Shown: positions 1-10,240 of the stretch, piece after piece
Layout: each line of letters opens with the position of its first letter
Position numbering within the stretch: the first letter of the stretch is position 1
Source: Ochotona curzoniae
Lineage: Eukaryota; Chordata; Mammalia; Lagomorpha; Ochotonidae
Assembly (NCBI RefSeq): GCF_017591425.1
Contig: NW_024466307.1
Span: forward strand, 3,098,001-3,162,000
Reading direction: 5' to 3'
DNA length: 64,000 nucleotides
Translations under genes and position numbers: made by a program
Notes under the pieces: generated by a model
Database searches by the model: none
Seen by the model: only the letters and a program-made list of their open reading frames with translations
Told to the model about the DNA's origin: nothing

Positions 1-3000
1 AAAACCCACTGCAGGGACAGTTGAGCAACAGTATTTTGAGAACCTCTGTTGCAATGCTTATTCAGTGCGGTAGCCCAGCTACAGGCCCCAGGGCCCCAGA
101 ACCACACAGAGTGAAGGGGGTGCCATCTGTAGCAGGTCTTCTCGGGTTAGGTCATCCCCGGGGGCAGCATGGCATCTGATCCTTACAGGAGGCACGGATT
201 TATCCTTCCATGTTTCTGAGAGCAGGCTTAGTGTTGTGCTCACAGAACCCGCTGATCTGAGGAGCGGGTCTTCATTTCCACTTTCATTAATCAGTGCTCA
301 GATAATGTCAGAAAGTTGCCTGTGCCGGCAGTGCTCCTAAAAACAGAGCCAGGATTCCAACCTAGCTCTCTTTCTCATTCCGGAGTTTAGGTGTTTCTCA
401 GGTTACTGTGGAAAGCCCTCCCTAGCTCCTGTGCTTCATGCCTGCACTTTCTGTTCTTCCCATTCACAAACATCGTCCTGCATCCTATCTCCTTAGGAGA
501 AATACAAAGACAAGACAGCCGTGACTGCCGAGTGTGGATGACATCGCCTGGCACCTGCTTGGCAGTGGGTGGTCAGCTGGGCAGTTGGGCTACCTCTCAT
601 GCCTGAGTACAGGCCCTCTTTTCTTTTTTTACAAACGCCCTTCTTGGGGTAGTTCTTTGTTCTCTGAGGAAGGAACTGAGGGAGGACCGTTTGCTGAAGT
701 CAGGGCGGGAAGGGCCATTCCTAGTGAAAAATGAGCTGAGTGTGTGCACTCAGATCCCATGTGTGGCTCTGGAAGCGTTTGGAAGGATGCGCTCCAGAGA
801 TATCCCAACTCTCCTTCATCCAGCACATGTCAGGCGCTGTGAGAAGCACTGAATATGGAGTGCTGAGGAAGATGGACAGGGCGCTGGCCTTGCACAGGCA
901 CCCACGGGAGCAGTGGGCGCACATGGACAACAGACCTTGGTTTTCCTTATGTTTGTCACACAGTCGGGGGAGGGGGGCAAGCTGCGATGAGAGACCCTCC
1001 TGGCAGAGACAGGGAGTGTGAGGAGCAATGTGAGTGTCCCCTGAACACTGGGGAGACTCATGCTGTCTCACACTCGGCGCCATTGTAGACACCTGCCTCT
1101 CCTTAGGCTTCACTGTGGCAAGTTTTGCGCTCTGCGTGTTTCATGAGCCAGTTTCTGGTCCCTAACAAAGTCGACAAACAAGACAAACGCTCATTGCCTC
1201 ATCAACCCGCTCTTGCCACCAGTCGCTGGAGTCACACGGCAGGCCTTTATTCCAGCTGAGAACCACGGCCGCGGGGGCGGGCGGAGCAGAGAGGGGGCAG
1301 AACAAAGGGAACACACTTTAAAACAATTTTTTTTTATCAGTGGGGCAGGTAGTGAAAGTATGGGGCTGGCAGAGATTGGGGGGCTGGGGGTGTTGACTGT
1401 TAGAGCCCTGGTGGGAGAATGGATTGGTTAGCTTCATCAAGGGCGGATACTCTAGTCACTCCTCACAGGACCTTAATTAAGTAGCTCTTCTAAAGCAAGG
1501 TGTTTTTATTTTGAGTATTTTACTGCAGTGTTGTTCCCCTGGCGGTGGTTGTTAACTGCGGCAGACAGAGTGGTGATTCTGGCAAACTGACTTCAATGTG
1601 CTGTGCATTCATTGGAACCACTTGGAGACTCAGGGTGAATGGCCTAATTCCTGCTAATGGCTAAACCAGCCCAGCTAAGCTTCATTTTCTGAAGAAGATG
1701 GCTTTTTGATCCTCTCCTAAGTCTTTGTTTTTGTGGCTGTGAATGAGTCCCTTAGGTGTGAGTCTCGGTTGAAAATCTGCCTTCCTTTCCTAGACCGTGG
1801 CCTTGGAGGGAGCAGCTGCACCTGTGTGCCCGCCCGCTTGGCACTGCCGTGGAGTAGGCATACAAGGCCGCCTTGTTACGCAGTGCTGACTGACGCAGAT
1901 ATCTGACTTGAGGAAATGCAAGAGCCCAAGGGGAGAGGGCTCAGGAGGAGAAGCATGAGGGTGCCAGTGAGAGGAATTTGATTTCTTCTTCTTTTCCTAG
2001 ACCAGGATGGAGCCCTGCGCCTGTTTACATGTGTTTTAAAGGTTTGGCTGAGTTCAGCTCAGAGGTTAGTGAGGTCAAAATTTGGTTACAATTTATGAAA
2101 TTAAAAAAAAAATACATACATTGCTGTTTTTCAGTTGCTTATTTACACGCAATAGCTATTCTACCTCATTGTGAGAAGGTGAAGTTCATGGCCTGATATT
2201 CCGTTCTCCATTGTTTGACACTAGGTTGGTTTTATGTATCAGTTGAGGAGGATGGGGCCACCTCAGAGGAAGAGGCGTGAACCTTCCCTCCTGGGGCCCT
2301 CCTGGAGCTGGCCTGTGGTTGGGAGTCAGGGCTTGGTAACTTGAGTTTAATTAATTAAGCTTAATAAAGCTTGAGCTTAATCTATAATCCAGTTTTCTCC
2401 TCTTCATCTCTCCCCATGCCTCAAGACACTGAGAAATTCGGGGTAGCGTTACTTTTTATGGACAGGTCAATGTTAAGAACATGTTCACTCAAACAGCAGC
2501 AAATTAGCACTTGGTGCCCCTCAAAGGTTCCCTTTGGAGGTCAGGCTGTACCCTCACCGCTCTCTGTCAGGGCCCAGTGGAGGTTGTTGTGAGGAGGGCA
2601 TTTCTCTGAGTACATCATCCTAAGTCACAGGTGGCTGGCAAGGCACTGCCCGATGGACGCCTGGGCAGAATCCTCTCATCTGGATAGATCAAGGCAGGAG
2701 TTCAGGTCAGTCCAGCAAACATGTATTGTATTTCTGTTTGCTCCGCCCCGTACACATCAGTGGTTCCAGGGTCCATGTGGAGCTGGTATGAGGAGCGGAG
2801 ATCTTGCTTCGGAGAAACGTTCCTTTTGGAAATACTCAACTGGGGTAGGGCTGTTATTTTCTGAGAGTTCAGCAAGGTTGGCCTGAAGACTGTAGTTTGA
2901 GTTGTGGACAAAGCAAAGAGAGAAGCAGAGAGACGCAAGTCAGAACATGTTAACTGTTACGTGCTTATAGATTTTCCATTCCTGATGTAATTTCGTTTTT

Positions 3001-3836
3001 CTTTCCTTTATTTCCCCCAATTAGAGTTTAAATCATTTGCAGGAGGAAAGTGGATTTTTCTTAACCATGACTCCCAAACACGCAGGTATGCATGGCTAAG
3101 GACCTTCTAGACTCTGTGTAAATACTGGCTGGTGGAGGGGAAGTGTGCCCTCCCCGGGCTTTGCTCAGTGGCAAGTGTGTGCTGGAAGGCCGAGCTGTGT
3201 TGGGGCATCTACTCCTTTCAGCATGGTTAGCTTCGTGAGGGCCTCAGCCCAGGTCTGCGGGTGAGTGCCAGACTAACCACGAGCCCCCACTGATCTCACT
3301 TCCCCAGCACAGTGGGCCCAGGGGTGCAGTAACCCGCATACTGAGGCCAGAGTTTCCAACACATGTTCTGAGACCGTCCCCTCGCACCCCCTTTTGGTGG
3401 GACAAGTGGCCTTTGGTGAACAAGTGTTCTTTCATCTTTCCTGGCTAGAAGCTGTTCACACTGAGCCTGCTGCTTGATTGATGCCTATGCCTTGGTCTTG
3501 GCATGGCGTAGCCCCTACTCTGGGCCCAGCTCTCTGGGCAGGGTTGGTGTCGTTTTCCTTTGATAAGGCGGCTGGGTCACCCATACATTCGAATGTGCAT
3601 TGTAAGAGCCTGCAGGCTGCTGTAAGAGCATGCTTCTGGCTTTTTCTTCAGCCACACGGCTGGCTAAGCCTCTGGTTAAGGCCTTTTAAAAGTCTTCGGT
3701 TTGAAAAGTTTTTATTTATTAAACTATCTTTTGTTGTAATTTTGTGTTTGTGGTTTTACTTTACAGTCTCTGAAGTGAAAATATCTTTTTTTGAGTCAGT
3801 GGGAGAAATGCCAAAACCATGGGTACAGCAGTACCT

Positions 3837-3837
<1 letters not shown>
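1..3837. other. Unique non-coding sequence, no gene recognised
   Basis: I see no exon, RNA gene or confidently named repeat in this stretch. Open frames are short, overlap on both strands and lack domain-like composition. Around 1590-1680 there is weak similarity to old mammalian DNA-transposon debris, too weak to call. Around 1263-1400 the sequence is G-rich but does not give four closely spaced G-runs. Best read as intergenic or intronic DNA. Confidence 0.6.

Positions 3838-3867
<30 letters not shown>
3838..3867. repeat. (TTTTG)n simple repeat
   Basis: A run of TTTTG units flanked by T-runs. It could be the decayed A-rich tail of a retroposed element read on the opposite strand, but no element body is recognisable next to it. 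It lies inside the second-longest open frame of the window (3478-4071, +), which argues against that frame being real. Confidence 0.9.
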
Positions 3868-3869
<2 letters not shown>

Positions 3870-3964
3870 TCAAAGTTCGCTACTGCAGATGCTCACAGCA
3901 GGAGAGATGAGGCAGGTTAGCAGGCTGATCCAGGCACAGAACTCTGTCCTGGAGAGACACCAAC

Positions 3965-4110
3965 AGGGCTGTGACATTGGACAGACTACTTATCCTGTTG
4001 TGTGTCTCAGTTTTCTACATTCTAAAAATCAAACTAGTTACCATAGTACCGATCTCAGGGTGCTGCTGTGAGGAGAGAGTGGGCTGACACACAGGGTGCC
4101 TGAGCCAGAG
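3965..4110 (+). mobile_element. MIR SINE fragment
   Basis: Follows the ancient tRNA-derived MIR consensus in order. A stretch resembling 'gtgacattgga..acttatcctgttgtgtgtctcagtttt' is followed by a 'tctaaaaatcaaa' segment and then 'atctcagggtgctgctgtgaggag', matching the MIR core and 3' part. It is heavily diverged, as expected for a repeat predating placental radiation. Boundaries are approximate and the tRNA-related head is not clear. Confidence 0.7.
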
Positions 4111-4199
4111 GGCATGGTGCACTGTAGAGAGCTTTCCACAGTTCTGCAGTCTCAATAGCTTTGAAATCAAGCGATTGGTTATTTTGTTATTTTAAAAGT

Positions 4200-4686
4200 A
4201 TTTGACAGAACTGGTGCCTAGAGGTTGCATTTAGTTATGGGCTACAATGTAACATTTGGATTCAGATACATAATATATATTGTCCAATCAGGGTAAATAT
4301 GTCTTGTCACATTTATAACATTTCTTTATGGTGAAAATATTCAAGATGAATTCCAGTGTTCTTTTTAGAACACGTGCAGTGTGCAGTTATCATCCGTGAT
4401 CATCCTCTTGCTTAGCAGGGCTCTGGTTCTTCCTTCTCCTTCTTAGTTCTTAGTGCTGCTTACACAAACTTTGCTTCTCCTTCTCTTGTACTCTCCCAGC
4501 ACCTGGTAACTGCTGTTCCACTTGTAACTGTTGACAACATCAGCTCTTTTAAATTCCACCTGTGAAGGAGCTCATGTGGTCTTTGTCTTTCTGTGCCTGG
4601 TTTGTTTAACTTGACATGTTAACCTCCAGTTCTACCCATTTTGTTGCAAATTACATGATCATCAGGGAAATAAAATCAGTTTGTTT
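4200..4686 (-). mobile_element. L1 3' end, antisense (old L1M-type)
   Basis: Read on the minus strand this is the 3' end of ORF2 plus the 3' UTR of an old mammalian L1. Antisense landmarks include the 'caatcagggtaaat' segment near 4285, the stretch around 4495-4530 (cacctggtaactgctgttcc), and 'tctttctgtgcctgg' near 4587 leading to the 'ttgttgcaaattacatgat' segment ending near 4660. No reading frame survives. It joins an oppositely oriented L1 piece at about 4687, so both pieces are probably one insertion. Confidence 0.8.
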
Positions 4687-4800
4687 GCTGTTTATTGTAG
4701 GACTGCTGGCTGTAGCCAGAAATGAAATAAACTTACATGTCCATGAGAAACTTGTACAAACGCACAGTGGACCAATGCTCACTCATTAAAAGAGTAAACA
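4687..4800 (+). mobile_element. Inverted 5' segment of the same L1 (twin-priming)
   Basis: Plus-strand L1 ORF2 3' sequence. 'gtttattgtagga' is followed by a 'tagccagaaatg' segment, 'acttacatgtccatga', and an 'ccaatgctcactcattaaaaga' segment corresponding to the 'aatactattcagccataaaaaga' part of L1. In the L1 consensus this lies immediately upstream of where the antisense part (4200-4686) stops. Two adjacent L1 blocks in opposite orientation with little missing between them is the hallmark of a twin-primed insertion. Confidence 0.7.
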
Positions 4801-5896
4801 TTTTACTATTATAAAATAATGTGTTTGGCGACAGAACTGACTTGAAGAGTTGGGAATATTTTTGCCCTTGGTTCATTTAATGCCTGCTATGTTTTGATAG
4901 GGAATTAATGATGTGCTTGATGTAGGTGCTGCTGCTGTTTACCAGGGAGATTACATACGCATAGTGTGGGCGCTGTACTGCAGTGCCAAAGTCAGAAACT
5001 TTCTGAATTCAGCATTGTCTCTGACTCCACGTGTTTTAGTAACAGACTGGGTGTATGCAGACAGCCACATTGGCAAGGAGAGTTGCTGTTGATCACCCAT
5101 CTTGACACATGTTGCCACATCCTTGGATGTTTCCTCAAGAGAAGGAAAGAAAAACACAGAAATTTCTCAGGCTATTCACTTGTAAAATGTTTAGTGAGCT
5201 CCTACTATGTGCTGAACAGTCGTGATCCTCTACTTTCAAGGAGCTGATGGCCAACGGAAGTTACCTGTTGTTGAGGACCTGGAACATAAAGGCCTTAACC
5301 TGGAAAACACTGTTCATGTAGTCTGTAGTCCTCACAATGGCCCTTCTGCAAACAAAAGAAGAGAATCTCAAAGACTAAACACCCTGAACAATTCCCAGGG
5401 TGGGAACAGTCTCTGGGTTAGGTGGATTGTGTTCTATTCTGTTTTACCACTTTGCCGTTACTAAGAGAGCTCAGAAGTTACGGGTCTCGAAGAGGGTCTG
5501 GTAGACTTTACTTCCCATGCCAGTCCATGCTCCTCAAGGTCTGACACACAGAAAAGCCCTTGGGTGCACTTGGCCTTCATGGAAGGGCCGTGGCACCATG
5601 TGCAAGGGGTCATCTGAACGGCTAGGAGCCAAGTCAAATGAGAAAGAATGGACTGGAAGGCGGGGGGAGGGAAACACTGGAGAACCACACAAGTCAGCTT
5701 AGTAGACCCATGTGGAGCGTCTTCACAGATGCCAGCTTGAGTCACAGGCATCAAATTATGTGTCTTCATTCCACAAAGTGTCGCTGGCCACTTGCAGTTC
5801 AGTTTCTCCCTGTGACCTGCATTGTTCTCACCTCTATTTGCCTCTCTGCCAAGTGTGGCTTTGCTTATTCTTAAACTCCTCTTCCTCCTCCTCCTT
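4801..5896. other. Unique sequence with a possible ancient repeat scrap
   Basis: No gene seen. Around 5190-5250 the words 'gctcctactatgtgctga' and 'tttcaaggagctgatgg' recall a widespread old mammalian repeat 3' region, but the match is too short to name it. Open frames here (for example 5461-5769, -) show no recognisable protein. Confidence 0.5.
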
Positions 5897-6206
5897 TTTA
5901 AAGATGTATTTGTTTATTTGAAAGGCTGAGTTATAGATATATATATAGAGAGAGAAGGAGGGACAGAGATCTTCCATGTGCTGGTTCATTTCCCAGTTGG
6001 TTGCAATTCCTAGGACTGGGCCAGGCAGGAACTCCACTGGCATCTCCCATATGGGTGGCAAGGGCTCGGTCATCTAGGCTGTTCCTGTATTGGTTTCCCG
6101 GGTGAATTAGCAAGAAGCTGGGGTAGCCAGGATTCAAATCGGCATTCTGCTTGGAATGCTGGCATTGTAGGCTGTGCCTTACCCGCTGTGCCACAGTATC
6201 TGCCTA
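5897..6206 (-). mobile_element. Lagomorph C-SINE, old copy, full length
   Basis: On the plus strand it begins with the reversed tail (tttaaagatgtatttgttta). The GA-rich block follows, then 'gatcttccatgtgctggttcatttccca', the central region, 'tcccatatgggtgg', and the reversed tRNA-like head ending 'tacccgctgtgccaca'. This is the complete C-SINE order on the minus strand. Divergence is high and the B-box region (ggattcaaatcgg at about 6129) is still recognisable. Confidence 0.85.
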
Positions 6207-6224
6207 TATTAGGCCTACCTATTT

Positions 6225-6375
6225 GTGTGTGTTTATTGATCTTCTGTATGTTAGTCAAGGCATTTGCTCGTTTCTTATTGGGTTTTTATTATTGTTTTTT
6301 TAAGGGTTTCTCATATATTGAGCTCCTAGAGCGTTATTATGTGAACATATTTTCTCCTGTTGCATAGACAACTTC
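6225..6375 (-). mobile_element. L1 fragment, antisense
   Basis: The plus strand shows the antisense order of the L1 ORF2 C-terminal region. 'gtcaaggcatttgctcgtttc' and 'ttattgggtttttattattg' are followed by 'tctcatatattgagc', then 'gttattatgtgaacatattttctcct'. It directly follows the C-SINE at 5897-6206, which may have inserted into it. No coding potential remains. Confidence 0.6.
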
Positions 6376-8679
6376 CAACTTGGGTCTTTAAAAGTAAAAT
6401 TTCCTTGGTGAAATGGCCTTGGGATTTGGTGCCTGTCTCAAACTGGTTAACAGTTTTTGTTGGGGTTTCTTCCACTTTTCAACTCATTTCTTTACAATTG
6501 GCAAGAGGAGTAATACTCTCAAAAAAGAACATATCCTGTTCTTGTGGTCCCCAAATTACTCCCTTTATAGGCACTCCTCTGAAGTTTTAATGAGAATGTA
6601 TGATTCATTCCTGAAACCCCATCCCACCCAGTTTAGAATCATTTGTGTTTAGTTAACTGAAGCTGAACTTATTTGGTAAATTTTTAAAAACAAAAATTTA
6701 AAGTTGCTTTGTTGTTGTTGTTGTTGTTTTGGTAAAACTGGGACTTGGAGAAGTATGTGATTAATTCCTAGAATTTAAAAAAAAATTTTAACAGTAAAAC
6801 ACATTTCATGGAATGTAAATTGGCAGGTATTTCTGAAGAAGGTGAAATAATATTGAAAGTTAAATGACTAATTGATCTACAAGGCAAGTGAAACCACTCA
6901 CAGATTTCTTTTAGGACTAATCCCTGATTTACACTTGTCAGACAAATCATATAACATTTCTTTTGGGGGAGAAATGCATTAACAATTCATGAGCTACTCC
7001 TAGAATTAGCTCTTGCCCACGTAATCAAGCAATGTGCTTTCAAAGGCCAGGAGGCAGAATTGGACTCGCCCATTTCCACCATTGAACCTGCTGTTCTTCC
7101 GTTCCTGTCTTAAACTCTCACCTAATTTAAGAGGGTCAAATAATGATGGCATTCCCAAGTTCAGGGCAGGAAGCACATGGTGCAGGCAGATTGCATCCTG
7201 TTGCATGTATCCTTGCTCCTGGTTTGGATGCCCTATTCTGCAGGGCAACTGGACGTGTGTGCAGGACTCATCTCCCACTGCCTGGGCTCCAATTATTCAG
7301 GGACAGACTGAGGTCCAGCCCAGGTCCCTGTCTGTCTAAGTTCCTCTTATTATAGGTCATGGACACTAATTTGGGGCTGTTCTGAATCCCAGTGCCTCAA
7401 AATGTGACTGTGTCTGGAGATAGAGCAGTAACAGTGCTGATTGGGTTCAGTGGAGGCCCTCAGGTGGACAGAACTCCAACAGGACCGGTGTTTTCAGTGG
7501 AAGGGGATGTCTGGGCATACACAGAGGGAAGGTCACGGAGAGACACAGGAGGAAGATGGCTGCCTGCAAGTCAAGGAGCTATGTCTCAGGAGAGACCAAC
7601 CCTGCCGATGCCTTGGTCTTAGTTGTGCATCCTGCAGGACAGTGAGAAAATACATTGGCTCTTACTGTGGCTGCAGAACAGACACACTCAACCTCTAAAG
7701 GATCATGGCTCCAGAGCTGAGAGTGGCAAATCCTAGTGGGTTCATCCAGATGAACCTGAGCTGAGCCAAGTGGCTCAAAGGCACCGCCACTTTCACCAGC
7801 CACCTTTGAAGAAATCTATCCTAGGGCAAATTGTCATATTTCCTTAATACTCCCCGATTTTCCTCTCCCTAGTCATGTGAAACGTATCAAGTGTATTTCC
7901 AACTTCCATAGCAAGTTGAAGTCTCTTGTCTGGCAGCGTGTAATGGAGGGCTTCCCCCTTCCCCATGGGCAAGAACAGCTGCCTGGTCCTGGATCTTCCC
8001 CACACACAGCGGAGCTCAGAAACTTCCCTCTGTCAAGTGAGTGGGTTCGGAACGCTCTTGGGGCAGCAGATGGTTTCTGGTAGATAGACCTGCCGGCTGC
8101 CTGCCCCACGGGAGTTTTTTGCTTGATGCCTGGGATGCCACCCCTGGGCAGGGGGTGAGGGCAGAGGGAGAAAGGACAAAGGGAAGAAGGAATGCAGTGC
8201 TGGGAACATGAAGGGACTCATAGGGCAGCAAGGGGAGCCCTGTGATCCTGCTTAGGGCTCTGTGGAACCCATGCTCACCTTCCAGGGGCAGTTTAGACCC
8301 TGATCTCCGTTGCTTATTCCTTGAAGTGGGCCTCCCGTGCCGGGGGTTGTGTCCTGCTTCTCAGGCTCCTTGTGTCTCTGCCTGTCTTCCCCGTTTCCCT
8401 CTTGGACCCCACTTCACTGCATCTCAGCCCGAGGTCTCCAGGCCAGAACCTGTATCAAGGCCTCATGGGGACATTACATGGAGGCTGTGTCGCCTCCTCT
8501 GGTTGTGTCTTGCCTGCCTTCTCTTTCAGGATCTGCGTGATGGGCGTGCTTCTTGGGAGGCCTGTGTGAGCCTCTGGCTGGAGGGGAGGTACCTCTGTCC
8601 CCAGCTCCTGCAGTGGCTCCTTCCTTCCCAGGGCTCCACCTCAGACGGCTGTCCAGTTATTTGTGTGGTCAATGGCTCA
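6376..8679. other. Unique non-coding sequence
   Basis: Contains a short TTG microsatellite at 6709-6730 and otherwise no recognised repeat or gene. The several open frames between 7000 and 8700 overlap on both strands, have no domain-like features and are not flanked by consistent splice signals. From about 8240 to 8660 the composition is pyrimidine-rich and may be diverged L2 upstream of the piece called at 8680. Confidence 0.5.
6709..6730. repeat. (TTG)n microsatellite
   Basis: Six or so TTG units in an AT-rich context, ending in TTTT. Short and probably mutable. Confidence 0.9.
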
Positions 8680-8775
8680 CATCAGCCTCCCTCACTACAC
8701 TGAGAAACTCTCGAGGGAAGGCCTGTGTGTTCCTTCCAGCACTGTTCCCAGACCCAGTAGAAGGCAGTGGGTATC
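8680..8775 (+). mobile_element. L2 LINE 3' fragment (probable)
   Basis: Contains the L2 3' order: 'cagcctccctcactacactgag', then 'ctcgagggaaggcctgtgtgt', then a 'ccttccagcactg' segment. These correspond to the 'ctccctcactagactgtgagctccctgagggcaggg' part of L2. Highly diverged, with approximate boundaries; it may extend upstream toward 8390. Confidence 0.5.
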
Positions 8776-9745
8776 ATGTTGCCTCAGTTCCATGTCCAAA
8801 GGTTTCCACCTTTGGCAATCTCCTCTTCTAAGCAGGCTGCGATGTGACCATGGACTTGAGTGGCCTAGTGGAATAGACTCGTGGCTTCAGGACCCCCATT
8901 GCTCAGACCTGAGCCTGTGAATCTTGGCAATGCACCATGTGGGTGAACATGTCAGCATCAGCAGGGCGCTGGTGCTCCATGGCTTGTGCTCACTGTGGTT
9001 AAGAACACGATTGTGATGTAGGTTGTTACAGACCTGTCCCTGGGGACCCGGAACAGCTCTGGCCGTGGGCTCTGCGCTTTCTGATTATTGCTTTCTCCTG
9101 CAAGAAAAGACTCCAATGCCCAAAGGTTGCTGATGTTGTCATTGTGGATAACTGATGCAAATCTGCCTTTCTTTTTTCTGCACTTTGCACAGTTTTCATG
9201 GCTTTATATGGACATAGCTCAAGGCTTTGTTTCTCATTCCTGTGGCTCATGCAAACAGAAGGACAAAGTCTCACTATTGTAATACGCTGTGGAATCTGGA
9301 TGATTTGTTTTAAATGAAGAACTGTGAAATAACAGCCAAACCTCGTTTCGATGTATCAGTTGCACAAATGATAATCATGAAAACTGCTTTCATGTCTGTT
9401 ACCTACAAAAGTCGTGTCTATGACCATTAAAAAAAAAAGCAATGTTCTTTTCCATTTTTTTTGAGACTGGAATTCTGGCTTTTGGGGGGCCAAACAAGAG
9501 TTCATAGTTTTGTGTTTCTCGATGAGGGGCTGGGTAATGGAAATGGATATAAACTGTGCAATTCATGGCCTACAGATTTAATGTCAGGAAACAAAAATGT
9601 AATTACATTACTGAGAGTTTCTGCTAGTTAAAGTGGATCTCATTCACTAGGGATTTGAACTTCCCTGTCTATTCTACCGTTGTTTGTTTGCTTATTAATC
9701 TCTAGATTAATGGGGATGAGCTGGGAAAGGTATTAGGAAGTCGCA
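8776..9745. other. Unique non-coding sequence
   Basis: No gene or named repeat seen. A stretch at about 9290-9430 (AT-rich, 'aatgataatcatgaaaactgctttcatg') looks like ordinary ancestral sequence of the kind often conserved, but conservation cannot be judged from one genome. Confidence 0.5.
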
Positions 9746-10050
9746 GGGCCAACATTGTGGCATGCCGTGGTAAGCTACTGCTCACAGCACCAGCATGCCA
9801 TACAGGCACCAGTTGACATCCTGACTTCTCCACTTCCGATCCTGGCAGTTTCCCCTGGAAAGCAGCAGAGGGTGACCCACGTGTTTGGGCCTCTGCACCC
9901 ATTTGGGAGACCTCAAAAAGCTGCTGGCTTCTGGCCCCAGGCTTTCGCCTGGCCTCCTATAAGCTGTTGTGGTCAGCTGGGGAGTATACAGGAAAATGGA
10001 AGATACCTCTCTTTCTGTGACTGTTTCAACTAAATAAATGAATCTTCAAA
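9746..10050 (+). mobile_element. Lagomorph C-SINE, plus strand, old copy
   Basis: Starts with a head resembling 'gggccaacattgtggcatg' and a B-box-like 'agttgacatcctgac'. The body 'cgtgtttgggcctctgcacccatttgggagacct' follows, then 'ggggagtatacaggaaaatggaagata'. It ends in a 'ctaaataaatgaatcttcaaaa' tail. The whole C-SINE order is present on the plus strand with strong divergence. Confidence 0.8.
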
Positions 10051-10061
10051 ACAAGAAAACC

Positions 10062-10240
10062 AGTTCCAACTCTATCACTAGTTATGTGATGTTGACCGAG
10101 ACATATTTAACCCCTCATATACCACTTCCTTCTGTGAAATGGAAATTGTAGCAGCCATCCCAGCCTGCCCTATGTACTGTGATGATGATGATCCAATAAT
10201 ACCATGTCAATCAGTTGCAAAGGCTTGTGCAAATGGTGCA
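10062..10240 (+). mobile_element. MIR SINE
   Basis: Has the MIR core in order: 'tctatcactagttatgtgatgttgacc', then 'acatatttaacccctcatatacc', then 'ttctgtgaaatggaaattgtagcagcc'. It lies directly after the C-SINE tail at 10050, so the younger SINE landed at or near the MIR 5' end. An internal GATGATGATGAT run is at about 10184. Confidence 0.75.

Noticed and set aside
1250..1400. G-rich stretch as a CpG island or promoter
   Set aside because: Only a short CpG-containing patch near 1266-1284, no sustained CpG density, and no associated first exon.
3478..4071. 197-codon open frame on the plus strand
   Set aside because: It reads through a TTTTG repeat and into a MIR element; no domain is recognisable.
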